Below, in pieces: positions 32,316 through 41,929 of a DNA stretch of 64,000 nucleotides. Each line of letters begins with the position of its first letter. Position 1 is the first letter of the stretch. The position numbers and the translations under genes are program-made. The DNA is from JBHGXV01 sp041920505 (GTDB lineage: Bacteria; Bacillota; Bacilli; Brevibacillales; Brevibacillaceae), in NCBI GenBank assembly GCA_041920505.1, contig JBHGXV010000025.1, forward strand, positions 45,697 through 109,696. The letters run 5' to 3'. The notes beneath the pieces were generated by a model. The model ran no database searches. It saw only the letters and a program-made list of their open reading frames with translations, and was not told the origin of the DNA.

Positions 32316-33185
32316 ATGGCAGCGATCGTGATCGACGGGAAAGAAGTGGCAAAATCGATTCGCGCAACACTTGCGCACGAGGTTGAACAGTTGAAGGCAA
32401 ACGGCGTCACGCCGTGGTTGACGGTGATTCTCGTCGGGGAAGACCCGGCGTCGCAGTCGTATGTGAAAGGCAAGGCAAAGGCGTGCGAAGAGGTGGGGAT
32501 GCACTCCGAAGTGATCCGTCTCCCCGAATCGACCAGTGAGGAGGAATTGCTCGGGTTGATCCAACGGCTGAACCAAAATCCGAACGTTCACGGCATTTTG
32601 GTCCAGCTTCCCCTGCCCGCCCACATCTCGGAAAAAGCAGTGATTGACGCGATCCACCCGGCCAAAGATGTGGACGGCTTCCACCCGATCAGCGTCGGCA
32701 ATATGCAGATCGGCAACGACACGTTTTTGCCGTGCACGCCGCACGGGATCATCGAACTCATCAAGCGCACCGGGACCGAGATCGCCGGCAAACACGCCGT
32801 GGTGATCGGCCGCAGCAACATCGTCGGCAAACCGGTGGCGATGCTCTTGCTCAAGGAAAACGCGACCGTCACGATTTGCCATTCCCGCACCCGCGATCTG
32901 GCCGCGCTGACTCGTCAGGCCGACATTCTCGTGGTGGCCATCGGCAAACCGCACGTGATCGGCAAAGAGCATGTGAAACCGGGCGCGGTCGTGATCGACG
33001 TCGGCGTCAACCGGATCGAGACCGGCAAGCTGGTGGGCGACGTCAGATTTGACGAAGTGGCCGAAGTGGCCGGTTACATCACGCCGGTGCCGGGCGGCGT
33101 CGGGCCGATGACGATCACGATGCTCTTGAAAAATACGCTAAAAGCAGCGCAACAGCAACAAGGGAGCGTGCTTTTAAACGGATAG
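32316..33185 (+). CDS. folD: Bifunctional methylenetetrahydrofolate dehydrogenase/cyclohydrolase
   Basis: Interconverts 5,10-methylene-, methenyl- and 10-formyl-THF. The 289 residues show VGEDPASQSYVKGKAKACEEVG with the catalytic lysine, HGILVQLPLP, the NADP site VVIGRSNIVGKPVAMLL and the C-terminal YITPVPGGVGPMTITML. Start ATG 32316 with GAAGGAGGAC upstream. It begins the folD-xseA-xseB-ispA group and links glycine cleavage one-carbon units to purine and fMet synthesis. Confidence 0.96.
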   Translation: MAAIVIDGKEVAKSIRATLAHEVEQLKANGVTPWLTVILVGEDPASQSYVKGKAKACEEVGMHSEVIRLPESTSEEELLGLIQRLNQNPNVHGILVQLPLPAHISEKAVIDAIHPAKDVDGFHPISVGNMQIGNDTFLPCTPHGIIELIKRTGTEIAGKHAVVIGRSNIVGKPVAMLLLKENATVTICHSRTRDLAALTRQADILVVAIGKPHVIGKEHVKPGAVVIDVGVNRIETGKLVGDVRFDEVAEVAGYITPVPGGVGPMTITMLLKNTLKAAQQQQGSVLLNG

Positions 33186-33196
33186 AAGGGATTCGG

Positions 33197-34588
33197 ATGA
33201 AAGCGTCGGACATCTGGTCAGTGACTCAACTGACCCGTTACCTGAAAGGCATGATGGAACGGGATGTTCGCCTCGCCGACGTGTGGCTCAGGGGCGAAAT
33301 CTCCAACTTTACGCACCACACAAGCGGACACATGTACTTTACGCTCAAGGACAAGGATTCGCGGATCAAAGTGGTGATGTTTGCCAGCTACAACCGTTTC
33401 CTCACGTTTCTGCCCAAGGATGGAACCAAGGCGATTGTGCGTGGTTCCATTTCTGTGTTTGAGCGCGACGGCACCTATCAGTTGTACGCGAGGGAGATGC
33501 AGCCGGACGGGTTGGGGTCGCTTTATCTGGCGTTCGAACGGTTGAAGCAAAAGCTGGAAGCGGAGGGGCTGTTTGCCGCTGAACGGAAACGTCCCCTGCC
33601 GCGGTTTCCCAAAACGGTGGGGGTTGTCACTTCGCCGACCGGCGCCGCCGTGCGCGACATCCTTACGACGATCCGCCGCCGCTTCCCCCAGGCCGGCGTG
33701 GTGATCGCTCCCGCGCTGGTTCAGGGCGTGGAGGCCCCCTCGTCCATCGTCGCCGCCATCCGGCGGATCAATCTGCACGTCGATGTGGACGTGCTGATTG
33801 TCGGTCGCGGCGGCGGTTCGATCGAAGAGTTGTGGGCGTTCAACGACGAACAGGTGGCGCGGGCGATCGCCGCATCGCGTGTTCCGGTGATTTCGGCGGT
33901 CGGTCACGAAACCGACTTCACCATCGCCGATTTTGTCGCCGATGTGCGGGCGGCGACTCCGACGGCGGCTGCGGAACTTGCCGTGCCGCACTATCTGGAG
34001 TGGACGGAGCGCATCCGGCAACTGGACCTTCGGTTGCACCGAGCCTTGCGCGGCCGGCTGGAGGCGGAGCGGGAGCGGCTCGGTCGGCTCGCCCGTTCCT
34101 ACGGCATGCGGCAGCCGCGCAGGCGGCTGGAGGAGGCTCAGCAGCGGCTCGATGATCTGTGCGATCGCTTGTCCGCCGCCGGCAGATTGTTGGTCAAGCG
34201 CCGCCGCGAGCGGTACGAACAGATGAGAGAACGGCTGAACCCGGCCCGGTTGACGATGCGCGTCGGGCGGGAGCGCGACCTGCTTGATCGCCATCGGGCC
34301 CGCTTGCAGCAAGCGATAAAGCGGCGCATCGAGCAGGCCCGCTCGCGGTGGGCAGGGCTTGTCGGCCAACTGGACGCCCTAAGCCCGCTCAAGGTGATGC
34401 AGCGCGGCTACGCCTTGGCGTACAAAGAGGGCAGACTGGCAAAATCGGTGGAGGAGTTTGCTCAAGGGGATGAGCTCGTGGTACGATTAGCAGATGGAGC
34501 GATTCACGCCACTGTGACGCAAACCATTCGGGAGGAGAATCGGAATGGCTCGCAAGAAAGCCGAACAGGTAACGGAACTGCCCTTTGA
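33197..34588 (+). CDS. xseA: Exodeoxyribonuclease VII large subunit
   Basis: A 463-residue ssDNA exonuclease subunit. The N-terminal OB fold (VWLRGEISNFTHHTSGHMYFTLKD) is followed by the catalytic domain (VGVVTSPTGAAVRDILTTIRRR, RGGGSIEELWAFNDE, SAVGHETDFTIADFVAD) and a long coiled-coil region (about 270-390) that binds XseB. Start ATG 33197. It overlaps xseB by 44 bases, which couples their translation. Confidence 0.95.
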   Translation: MKASDIWSVTQLTRYLKGMMERDVRLADVWLRGEISNFTHHTSGHMYFTLKDKDSRIKVVMFASYNRFLTFLPKDGTKAIVRGSISVFERDGTYQLYAREMQPDGLGSLYLAFERLKQKLEAEGLFAAERKRPLPRFPKTVGVVTSPTGAAVRDILTTIRRRFPQAGVVIAPALVQGVEAPSSIVAAIRRINLHVDVDVLIVGRGGGSIEELWAFNDEQVARAIAASRVPVISAVGHETDFTIADFVADVRAATPTAAAELAVPHYLEWTERIRQLDLRLHRALRGRLEAERERLGRLARSYGMRQPRRRLEEAQQRLDDLCDRLSAAGRLLVKRRRERYEQMRERLNPARLTMRVGRERDLLDRHRARLQQAIKRRIEQARSRWAGLVGQLDALSPLKVMQRGYALAYKEGRLAKSVEEFAQGDELVVRLADGAIHATVTQTIREENRNGSQESRTGNGTAL

Positions 34589-34799
34589 GGCGGCGATGCA
34601 GCGGCTGGAAGAAGTCGTGCGTCGGCTGGAAGAGGGAGACGTGCCGCTGGAAGAAGCGCTGCATTTGTATCAGGAAGGCATCAGCCTGTCCCGCGTCTGC
34701 GGACAGAAACTGGACGCGATTGAAGCGCAAGTGACGCAACTCTTGGAAGAAAACGGCCAGGTGACCCAAAAGCCGTTTCGTCTGGAGGGAGAAGAGTGA
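34545..34799 (+). CDS. xseB: Exodeoxyribonuclease VII small subunit
   Basis: An 84-residue helical protein: FEAAMQRLEEVVRRLEEGDVPLEEALHLYQEG is the family signature. Several copies decorate each XseA chain. Start ATG 34545 lies inside xseA, with CGGGAGGAG upstream. Overlaps ispA by four bases if that gene starts at 34796. Confidence 0.95.
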   Translation: MARKKAEQVTELPFEAAMQRLEEVVRRLEEGDVPLEEALHLYQEGISLSRVCGQKLDAIEAQVTQLLEENGQVTQKPFRLEGEE

Positions 34800-35695
34800 C
34801 AGTGACCTCTCTTGCCTCCTATTTGAAAGAAAAGATTGCTCTGGTGGAACAACACCTGCTCCCCGCGCTGGAGGTGGCCGGGGTGCCGGACAAGCTGCGC
34901 GAATCGATGTCGTACTCGTTGATGGCCGGCGGCAAGCGGCTCCGGCCGGTGCTGGTCCTGGCCGCGCTGGAGGCCTTGGGGCAACCGTCGGAGCGGGGGA
35001 TCCCCTACGCTGTCGCTCTGGAGATGATCCACACCTATTCGCTGATCCACGACGATCTGCCGGCGATGGACGACGACGATTTGCGCCGGGGCAAGCCGAC
35101 CAATCACAAGGTGTTCGGCGAAGCGACGGCGATTCTCGCGGGGGACGCGCTGTTGACCCGCGCCTTCGGCCTGATCGCGGAAGCGTACCGCGACCATCCG
35201 CAGGTAAAGCCGGAAACGGTCGTCCGCCTGATTGCCACATTGGCGCAAAGCGCTGGCGCCGCCGGAATGGTGGGAGGCCAGATGGACGACATCGAGGGGG
35301 AGGGGCAAGCGTTGTCGCTTGAAGCCCTTGAGTCGATCCACCGGCGCAAGACCGGTGCCTTGTTGGTGGCCGCGCTGCGCGGCGGCGGGTATCTCGCCGA
35401 GGCCAGCGAGGCACAGTTGCAGGCGTTGACCGACTACGGCGTGCGCATCGGGCTCGCCTTTCAGATCCAGGATGACATTCTCAACGTCGTGGGAGACGCG
35501 GCCGTGCTGGGAAAAGCCGTTGGCAGCGATGCCGACCGGAAAAAAGCCACCTACCCCGCGCTGTTGGGACTGGATGAATCAAAAGAACGGCTGCGCACCC
35601 TCATCGACGAGGCCAAACAGGTACTTGTCGCGGCCAGCCTCGGCAACTCCGCGTTGCTTTCGCTGGCCGACTATGTGATGGAGCGAACCTCGTGA
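34796..35695 (+). CDS. ispA: Polyprenyl (farnesyl) diphosphate synthase
   Basis: A 299-residue prenyltransferase that condenses IPP with DMAPP/GPP. The first aspartate-rich motif DDLPAMDDDDLRRGK and second DDILNVVGD are intact, and GGKRLRPVL and GGQMDDIEGEG are typical. It should make farnesyl diphosphate for menaquinone and undecaprenyl routes. The start may be GTG 34796 (overlapping the xseB stop) or GTG 34802. It precedes dxs, the first MEP-pathway enzyme, giving a small isoprenoid cluster. Confidence 0.93.
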   Translation: MTVTSLASYLKEKIALVEQHLLPALEVAGVPDKLRESMSYSLMAGGKRLRPVLVLAALEALGQPSERGIPYAVALEMIHTYSLIHDDLPAMDDDDLRRGKPTNHKVFGEATAILAGDALLTRAFGLIAEAYRDHPQVKPETVVRLIATLAQSAGAAGMVGGQMDDIEGEGQALSLEALESIHRRKTGALLVAALRGGGYLAEASEAQLQALTDYGVRIGLAFQIQDDILNVVGDAAVLGKAVGSDADRKKATYPALLGLDESKERLRTLIDEAKQVLVAASLGNSALLSLADYVMERTS

Positions 35696-35707
35696 ACCGA
35701 TTGGCTG

Positions 35708-35743
35708 ACGCATCGCCGCAGGCTTGAGGCGATGCGTTTTTTG
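35708..35743 (+). terminator. Terminator after ispA
   Basis: ACGCATCGCC and GGCGATGCGT are exact complements around GCAGGCTTGA, followed by six T residues. Confidence 0.88.
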
Positions 35744-35769
35744 CTTGCGCCGGACGGGTTTCAAAAAAG

Positions 35770-35798
35770 TGGAGTTTTCCGCCGGAGTCTATTATAAT
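35770..35798 (+). promoter_or_regulatory. Possible dxs promoter and leader hairpin
   Basis: A perfect -10 TATAAT (35793-35798) has only a weak -35 (TGGAGT) 17 bases upstream. The leader beyond it contains the inverted repeat TCCGCC/GGCGGA near 35811-35825. No known riboswitch is recognised. Confidence 0.45.
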
Positions 35799-35881
35799 AA
35801 ATCAAGCGTTTCCGCCAGAGGCGGAGATACGCCAAAACGACGGGTCGGTATCCGGGATACCTGGTGAAAGAGGGGTTAGCC

Positions 35882-37771
35882 ATGTTGCTGGAACGCATTC
35901 ATAACCCGAACGATGTCAAAAAGATGTCCATACCGCAATTGCAACAACTGGCAGGGGAAATCCGCCAGTTTCTCGTGGAGCAGTTGGCCAAAACGGGCGG
36001 TCACCTCGCCCCCAATCTCGGGGTCGTCGAGTTGACGCTTGCGCTCCACTATATTTTTAACAGTCCGTCAGACAAGCTTATCTGGGACGTGGGCCATCAG
36101 GCGTACGTGCATAAAATTCTGACCGGCCGCAAGGAACAGTTTCCCACGCTGCGGCAGTACAAAGGCTTGTGCGGCTTTCCCAAGATGAGCGAAAGCCCGC
36201 ACGACGTCTGGGAGACAGGGCACAGCAGTACGTCGCTGTCGGCCGCGATGGGCATGGCGACCGCGCGCGACCTCAAAGGGGAGAAAAACCACGTCGTGGC
36301 CGTCATCGGCGACGGTGCGCTGACCGGCGGGATGGCCTTTGAAGCGCTGAACCACATCGGTCACGAGAAAAAATCGGTGATCGTGGTGTTGAACGACAAC
36401 GAGATGTCGATCGCGCCCAACGTCGGCGCCCTGCACAACTACCTGGGCAAACTGCGCACCGCGCACAACTACCGCCGGGCCAAGGACGAACTGGAGCATC
36501 TGTTGAAATCGATTCCGGCTGTGGGCGACCGGCTGGCCCACCTTGCCGAGCGGCTGAAGGACAGCATGAAGTACCTGCTCGTCTCCGGCGTGTTGTTTGA
36601 AGAGTTGGGCTTTACCTACATCGGCCCGATCGACGGGCACAATCTGGACTTGTTGATCGATTCCCTGCGCACGGCCGCCCACACGACCGGCCCGGTGCTG
36701 GTGCACGCGATCACGAAAAAAGGCAAGGGCTACCCGCCGGCCGAGGCCGACTCGATGAAATGGCACGGGGTGGGCACCTACAAGATCGAATCCGGCGAAG
36801 AAAACGCGGCCAAATCTGCGGCGCCCGCCTACACCAGCGTGTTTGCCGACACGTTGATCCGGCTGACCAAGGAGGACCCGCGGATTGTCGCCGTCACTCC
36901 GGCGATGCCGGGCGGTTCCGGGCTGGTCAAATACGCCGAGGTCTTTCCGGAGCGGATGTTTGACGTCGGCATCGCCGAACAGCACGCCTGTACCTTTTGC
37001 GCCGGACTTGCCACCCAGGGCCTGAAACCGGTGTTCGCCGTCTATTCGACGTTTTTGCAGCGGGCGTACGACCAGTTGATTCACGATGTCGCCCGGCAGA
37101 AACTAAACGTCATTTTTGCCGTCGACCGCGCCGGTTTGGTGGGGGCGGACGGAGAGACGCATCAGGGCGTGTACGACATCGCCTTCATGCGGGCCATCCC
37201 CAACATGGTGATCATGGCGCCAAAAGACGAAAACGAGATGCAGCACATGATGAAAACCGCGATCGCGTACGACGACGGGCCGATTGCCTTCCGCTATCCG
37301 CGCGGCAACGGGCGGGGCGTGAAGATGGATGCCGAACTGAAGGTGCTTTCGATCGGCAAGGCGGAGGTGGTCCGCCCCGGCAAGCACGTCGCCATCCTGT
37401 CGTTTGGCCACGTCTTTGAACTGGCGGAACAAGCGGTGGAGCTCTTGCATACGGGGGGCATCCAGCCGATGCTGGTCAACGCCCGCTTCTGCAAGCCGCT
37501 CGACGAAGAATTGCTGCTCAATCTGGCCAAAGAAGGCTACCGCATCGTTACCGTGGAGGAAGGATCGGTGATGGGCGGATTCGGCAGCGCCGTCCTGGAA
37601 TTTTACGCGCAAAACGGCTTCCACGACATGGTGGTCGAGCCGATCGGCGTTCCCGACTACTTCGTTGAGCACGGCAGCGTCAAGGAACAGCGGATCGAGA
37701 CCGGGCTTACTCCGGAGAGGATCGCCGCGCGTGTCCGTGCCTTGATTCCCGCGAGCAAACAGAGGGCGTGA
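35882..37771 (+). CDS. dxs: 1-deoxy-D-xylulose-5-phosphate synthase
   Basis: A thiamine-diphosphate enzyme joining pyruvate and glyceraldehyde 3-phosphate, the entry step of the MEP isoprenoid pathway. The 629 residues show GHLAPNLGVVELTLALHY, the ThDP motif GDGALTGGMAFEALN ending in the Asn, DVGIAEQHACTFCAGLA and VDRAGLVGADGETHQG. The start is ATG 35882 with AAAGAGGGG upstream. It follows ispA and is directly followed by the TlyA-type gene. Confidence 0.96.
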   Translation: MLLERIHNPNDVKKMSIPQLQQLAGEIRQFLVEQLAKTGGHLAPNLGVVELTLALHYIFNSPSDKLIWDVGHQAYVHKILTGRKEQFPTLRQYKGLCGFPKMSESPHDVWETGHSSTSLSAAMGMATARDLKGEKNHVVAVIGDGALTGGMAFEALNHIGHEKKSVIVVLNDNEMSIAPNVGALHNYLGKLRTAHNYRRAKDELEHLLKSIPAVGDRLAHLAERLKDSMKYLLVSGVLFEELGFTYIGPIDGHNLDLLIDSLRTAAHTTGPVLVHAITKKGKGYPPAEADSMKWHGVGTYKIESGEENAAKSAAPAYTSVFADTLIRLTKEDPRIVAVTPAMPGGSGLVKYAEVFPERMFDVGIAEQHACTFCAGLATQGLKPVFAVYSTFLQRAYDQLIHDVARQKLNVIFAVDRAGLVGADGETHQGVYDIAFMRAIPNMVIMAPKDENEMQHMMKTAIAYDDGPIAFRYPRGNGRGVKMDAELKVLSIGKAEVVRPGKHVAILSFGHVFELAEQAVELLHTGGIQPMLVNARFCKPLDEELLLNLAKEGYRIVTVEEGSVMGGFGSAVLEFYAQNGFHDMVVEPIGVPDYFVEHGSVKEQRIETGLTPERIAARVRALIPASKQRA

Positions 37772-37773
37772 CG

Positions 37774-38592
37774 ATGAAAAAGGAACGATTGGACGTATTG
37801 CTGGTGACAAAAGGGTATTTTGACACCCGGGAAAAAGCCAAGGCGGCGATCATGGCCGGCCTGGTGCAGGCCGCCGGCGATCGCTGCGACAAGCCGGGAA
37901 CCAAGTTTCCCGAAGACGTGGCGATCACGGTAAAAGGCGAGGTTCATCCGTACGTAAGCCGAGGCGGCCTGAAGCTGGAAAAAGCGTTGAAAACGTTTGG
38001 CATCGACCTGACCGGCAAGGTGGTCATGGACATCGGCGCGTCCACCGGCGGCTTTACCGACTGCGCTCTCAAGCACGGAGCGCGGCTGGTGTACGCCATC
38101 GACGTGGGCTACGGGCAACTCGCCTGGTCACTGCGCCAGGACGAGCGGGTGGTGGTGATGGAGCGAACCAACTTCCGCCATATGGACCCGGACGCCTTCG
38201 CTTACGAAAAACCGGACGCGGCCACGATTGACGTCTCGTTTATCTCGTTGCGGATCATTTTTCCGGTGCTGTACCGCTTCCTCAAAACAGGCGGCGAGGT
38301 GATTGCCCTCGTCAAGCCGCAGTTTGAGGCTGGCAAGGAGAATGTCGGCAAGAACGGCATCGTCCGCGATCCGCAGATACACCGCGACGTGCTTTTGGGC
38401 ATCGCCGGGTATGCCGCGTCGCTCGGGTTTGCGGTCAAAGGTCTCAGCCATTCGCCGATCACCGGCGGCGAGGGCAACATCGAATTTTTGCTGTACGCGG
38501 AAAAACAGGACGAGCCGGTCGCGCTGGATGCGGCCTCCGTCGAGGCGCAGATTGCCTCCGTCGTACAAACCGCCCACGCCGAGCTGGGTTGA
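37774..38592 (+). CDS. yqxC: TlyA-family rRNA 2'-O-methyltransferase (YqxC-like)
   Basis: A 272-residue protein with an N-terminal S4 RNA-binding domain (ERLDVLLVTKGYFDTREKAKAAIMAGLVQ) and a FtsJ-like SAM domain (VVMDIGASTGGFTDCALKHGA, with VKPQFEAGKENV later). TlyA-type enzymes methylate cytidine 2'-OH in rRNA. The start is ATG 37774, three bases after the dxs stop with AGAGGG upstream. Bacillus YqxC sits at the same place. Target nucleotide unproven. Confidence 0.9.
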   Translation: MKKERLDVLLVTKGYFDTREKAKAAIMAGLVQAAGDRCDKPGTKFPEDVAITVKGEVHPYVSRGGLKLEKALKTFGIDLTGKVVMDIGASTGGFTDCALKHGARLVYAIDVGYGQLAWSLRQDERVVVMERTNFRHMDPDAFAYEKPDAATIDVSFISLRIIFPVLYRFLKTGGEVIALVKPQFEAGKENVGKNGIVRDPQIHRDVLLGIAGYAASLGFAVKGLSHSPITGGEGNIEFLLYAEKQDEPVALDAASVEAQIASVVQTAHAELG

Positions 38593-38601
38593 CACCGGGA
38601 T

Positions 38602-38643
38602 AAAAGCCTCCATTCGCCTTATGAGCGAGTGGAGGCTTTTTTT
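38602..38643 (+). terminator. Terminator after yqxC
   Basis: AAAAGCCTCCATTCGC and GCGAGTGGAGGCTTTT pair with one mismatch around CTTATGA, then a T run. Strong. Confidence 0.88.
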
Positions 38644-38767
38644 ATGCGGGTCCATGTTTCCCACCAACATTCCATTGTCATCAGACGTGGCGGAGGCCGG
38701 GTTTTCTTTATGCAAAAATCGATGTATACTTGTATAAGGATTCAACTTGTACGTTTGGGGTGGCGCT

Positions 38768-39625
38768 GTGAAGACGATTGCGATTGTCGCCAACAAAGGC
38801 AAGCCGGAAGCGCGCATCGTGGCGCGCGAGCTGTTATACCTTCTGGAAGAAAAGGGAGCCCGTGTCCTGATCGAGGAGAGCATTGCCCCCGATCTGGGCC
38901 GGCTGGATCTGGCTTGTCCGCTGGACGCCTTTGCCGGGCGGGCCGACCTGGTCTGCGTGCTTGGCGGAGACGGCACCCTGCTTCGCGTGACGCGCCAGTT
39001 GGCGGGTTGCTCGCTTCCGCTGTTGGGCATCAATCTCGGAACGCTCGGCTTTTTGTCCGAAGCGGAACCGGACAACCTGCCGCTTGCCGTCGACAACCTG
39101 CTGTCCGGCCGCTACCGGATCGAGGAACGCACGATGCTGGAGGCGAAGCTGTTGCGCGGCGGAGAACTGCTCGCCACCTACACGGCGATGAACGACATCG
39201 TGATCGCGAAGGGTTCGTTTTGCCGGATCATCCAGTGCGCGGTCTACCTTGACGACCAGTACGTGGCCACCTTCAGCGGCGACGGCGTGATCGTCGCCAG
39301 TCCGACCGGGTCCACCGCCTATTCGCTCTCGGCGGGCGGGCCGATCGTCGCGCCCAATGTGGACATGCTGCTCTTGACCCCGGTTGCCCCCCACTCGCTG
39401 ACCGCCCGCCCGATGGTCTTTTCCGCCGACCAACTGATCCGCATCGAAGTGGATGCGGTTCACAAGGAGATGGGGTTGTCGGTCGACGGTCAATTCGGCT
39501 ACCGGCTGGAAGGGAGAGACGAGATTCACATCCGCCGTTCTCCCCATGTCACGCCGCTGATCAAATGGGAAGAAGGAAACTTTTTTGACGTGATTCGCAA
39601 GAAACTACAGGGTGAATGGGAGTAA
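38768..39625 (+). CDS. nadK: NAD kinase
   Basis: Phosphorylates NAD to NADP. The 285 residues include the signature CVLGGDGTLLRVTR, the NE-type motif TAMNDIVIAKG and the glycine-rich SPTGSTAYSLSAGGPIV. Start GTG 38768 with GGGGTGG upstream. Adjacent to argR and recN as in many Bacillota. Two -10-like elements (TATACT 38725-38730, TATAAG 38733-38738) lie upstream, without a clear -35. Confidence 0.93.
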   Translation: MKTIAIVANKGKPEARIVARELLYLLEEKGARVLIEESIAPDLGRLDLACPLDAFAGRADLVCVLGGDGTLLRVTRQLAGCSLPLLGINLGTLGFLSEAEPDNLPLAVDNLLSGRYRIEERTMLEAKLLRGGELLATYTAMNDIVIAKGSFCRIIQCAVYLDDQYVATFSGDGVIVASPTGSTAYSLSAGGPIVAPNVDMLLLTPVAPHSLTARPMVFSADQLIRIEVDAVHKEMGLSVDGQFGYRLEGRDEIHIRRSPHVTPLIKWEEGNFFDVIRKKLQGEWE

Positions 39626-39631
39626 TACGAC

Positions 39632-40081
39632 ATGAACAAGGGACAACGCCATATCAAGATTCGTGAAATCATCGCCAACCACGAGATCGAGACGCAGGAC
39701 GAACTGGTCGAGAGGCTGCGCGAAGCCGGGTACAACGTGACCCAGGCGACGGTCTCCCGCGACATCAAGGAACTGCATCTGGTGAAAGTGCCGATGGCGG
39801 ACGGCCGGTATAAATACTCGCTGCCCGCCGACCAGAAGTTCAACCCGCTGCAAAAGATCAAGCGGGTGCTGGTGGACAGTTTTGTCAGCATCGACTACGC
39901 CGACAATCTGATCGTGATGAAAACCATGCCGGGCAACGCCAACGCGGTCGGCGCCCTGATCGACAACCTGCAGTGGCCGGAAGTGATGGGGACGATCTGC
40001 GGCGACGACACTATCCTGATCATCTGCCGTTCCAAAGACAATTCGCAGGAAGTGACACAGCGGTTTTTGGACATGCTGTGA
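39632..40081 (+). CDS. argR: Arginine repressor ArgR/AhrC
   Basis: A 149-residue arginine-dependent regulator. The N-terminal winged helix (HIKIREIIANHEIETQDELVERLREAGYNVTQATVSRDIKELHLVK) binds ARG boxes. The C-terminal hexamerisation domain includes the arginine-site motif GTICGDDTILIIC. Start ATG 39632, six bases after the nadK stop. It represses arginine synthesis and activates catabolism in the family. Confidence 0.95.
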   Translation: MNKGQRHIKIREIIANHEIETQDELVERLREAGYNVTQATVSRDIKELHLVKVPMADGRYKYSLPADQKFNPLQKIKRVLVDSFVSIDYADNLIVMKTMPGNANAVGALIDNLQWPEVMGTICGDDTILIICRSKDNSQEVTQRFLDML

Positions 40082-40093
40082 GGGGGTGTTGGC

Positions 40094-41824
40094 ATGCTGG
40101 TGGAGCTTACCATTCGCAATTTCGCGATTATTAAAGAGGTGACCATTCCGTTTCGCCGCGGGCTGAACATCCTGACCGGGGAGACCGGCGCAGGCAAGTC
40201 GATTATTATTGACGCGTTGGGACTGTTGCTCGGCGAGCGGGGATCGGCCGATTTCGTCCGGTACGGCGAGAAGCGGGCCGAGGTGGAGGGGCTGTTTGAA
40301 CTCCCTCAGGGACACCCGGCATTTGCCATCTGTGAACGGTTCGGCCTGCAGACGGAGCCTGACGGCACGCTGATCGTTCGCCGCGACATCTCGCTTGCGG
40401 GCAAAAGCATCATCCGGATCAACGGCCAACTGGTCACGCTGGCCATGTTGCGCGAACTGGGGCCGTGGCTGGTCTTTGTGCATGGACAGCACGACACTCA
40501 CGCGCTGATGCAGGCGGACAAGCACATCGGCTGGCTGGACGCCTACGGGGACGAACGCCTGAAGACGGCCAGGCAAGAGTATGCCTCCCTGTACGCGGCT
40601 TACCGTAAAACCAGACAGGACTGGGAGCGCATGGCCAAAAACGAGCGGGAACTGATGCAACGGATCGATCTGTTGACCTACCAGTTGAATGAGATCGAGG
40701 CGGCGGCCCTGCAGCCGGGCGAGGACGAAAAACTGTTGGCCCAGCGGAAAAAATGGGCCCATGTGGAAAAAGTGTTTGCCGGGCTGCGCGGCGCCTACCA
40801 GTCCCTGTCCGGCGACCAGCGCGGCCTCGACTGGCTCGGGCACGCGGTGAGCGAACTGGAGCGGGTGGCCCAGTACGACGAACAGATCGGTCCGCTTGTG
40901 GAAACGCTGCAATCCGCCTACTATCAGGTGGAAGACGTGCTGCACAGCCTGCGGCAGGTGAAGGAGACGCTGGAGTTTCACCCCGACGAGTTGGCTGAGG
41001 TGGAACGGCGTCTCGATCTCATCCAGAGCCTTAAGCGCAAGTACGGCAAAAACGTTGACGAGATTCTCGAATACGCAGCCACGATTCAGGACGAACTGGA
41101 CGAAATCCGCCATTACGACGACCGGTTGCAGCAACTGGAAGCGCGTTGCCAGGAGTTGGCCGCAGACTTGGCCGTCGAAGCCCTGGAGTTGAGCGTGCTC
41201 AGGCGCGAACTGGCTCATAAGCTGGCCGAAGCGATCGAGCAGCAGTTGCGCGATCTGCACATGGAGCGCGCGCGCTTCGCCATCGAGGTAAGCCAGGTGC
41301 CGGACGAACAAGGCATCGAGGTGGAAGGGATCAAGCGGCATGTGGACGCGACCGGCATGGACCGCGTCGAATTCCTCATCGCCCCCAACCCGGGCGAACC
41401 GCTGCGTCCGCTGGCCAAAATCGCCTCCGGCGGGGAGCTCTCCCGCGTGATGCTGGCGATTCAGACGATTTTGGCGACCACCGACGACGTGCAAACGCTG
41501 ATTTTTGACGAGGTGGACACCGGCGTCAGCGGCCGGGCCGCCCAGGCGATCGCCGAAAAACTGGCCCGCGTCGCGCAACACAGACAGGTGCTGTGCATTA
41601 CCCACCTGCCGCAAGTGGCTTCGCTCGCCGACGCCCATTTCCTGATCCAAAAGGAAATGAACGAGGACGAGACGATGACCAACGTCCGCCTGCTTGACGA
41701 AGAGGCGCGCGTCGTCGAATTGGCGCGGATGCTCGGCGGCGCGGAAGTAACCGACAAGACCAAGGAACACGCCCGCGAGATGATTCTGTTGGGAAAACAA
41801 CGCAAAGCTGTCAGCCTGGCTTGA
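40094..41824 (+). CDS. recN: DNA repair protein RecN
   Basis: An SMC-like ATPase acting early at double-strand breaks. The 576 residues have the Walker A GETGAGKSIIIDALGLLLGERG near the N-terminus, two coiled-coil arms (about 160-370), the ABC signature IASGGELSRVMLAIQ and Walker B TLIFDEVDTGVSGRAAQAIAEKL. Start ATG 40094 with AGGGGGTG upstream. argR-recN-spoIVB-spo0A order is conserved in spore formers. Confidence 0.96.
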   Translation: MLVELTIRNFAIIKEVTIPFRRGLNILTGETGAGKSIIIDALGLLLGERGSADFVRYGEKRAEVEGLFELPQGHPAFAICERFGLQTEPDGTLIVRRDISLAGKSIIRINGQLVTLAMLRELGPWLVFVHGQHDTHALMQADKHIGWLDAYGDERLKTARQEYASLYAAYRKTRQDWERMAKNERELMQRIDLLTYQLNEIEAAALQPGEDEKLLAQRKKWAHVEKVFAGLRGAYQSLSGDQRGLDWLGHAVSELERVAQYDEQIGPLVETLQSAYYQVEDVLHSLRQVKETLEFHPDELAEVERRLDLIQSLKRKYGKNVDEILEYAATIQDELDEIRHYDDRLQQLEARCQELAADLAVEALELSVLRRELAHKLAEAIEQQLRDLHMERARFAIEVSQVPDEQGIEVEGIKRHVDATGMDRVEFLIAPNPGEPLRPLAKIASGGELSRVMLAIQTILATTDDVQTLIFDEVDTGVSGRAAQAIAEKLARVAQHRQVLCITHLPQVASLADAHFLIQKEMNEDETMTNVRLLDEEARVVELARMLGGAEVTDKTKEHAREMILLGKQRKAVSLA

Positions 41825-41836
41825 CAGCTTTTTTCT
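41805..41836 (+). terminator. Terminator overlapping the end of recN
   Basis: AAGCTGTCA (41805-41813) and TGACAGCTT (41822-41830) are exact complements around an 8-base loop, followed by T residues. The right arm includes the recN stop codon. Confidence 0.8.
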
Positions 41837-41929
41837 TGTTATAATCCGCACAGGCCCCGGCAACATTATAGATACGGTAAGGTGGAGGTGCAGCAATAGG
41901 TGTAGGTAGGGAAGCAGGAGTGATTGCTG

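Noticed and set aside
35799..35881. A riboswitch (for example TPP) in the dxs leader
   Set aside because: Conserved riboswitch core sequences are absent; only a simple hairpin is seen.
38721..38760. An ARG-box-like or other operator near nadK (repeated ACTTGTA)
   Set aside because: The match to known boxes is poor, and repeated TATA/TTGTA words are common in promoters.
41838..41870. Sigma-G promoter for spoIVB
   Set aside because: CATTATA fits the -10, but no acceptable -35 lies 17-18 bases upstream, so it is only mentioned with the gene.
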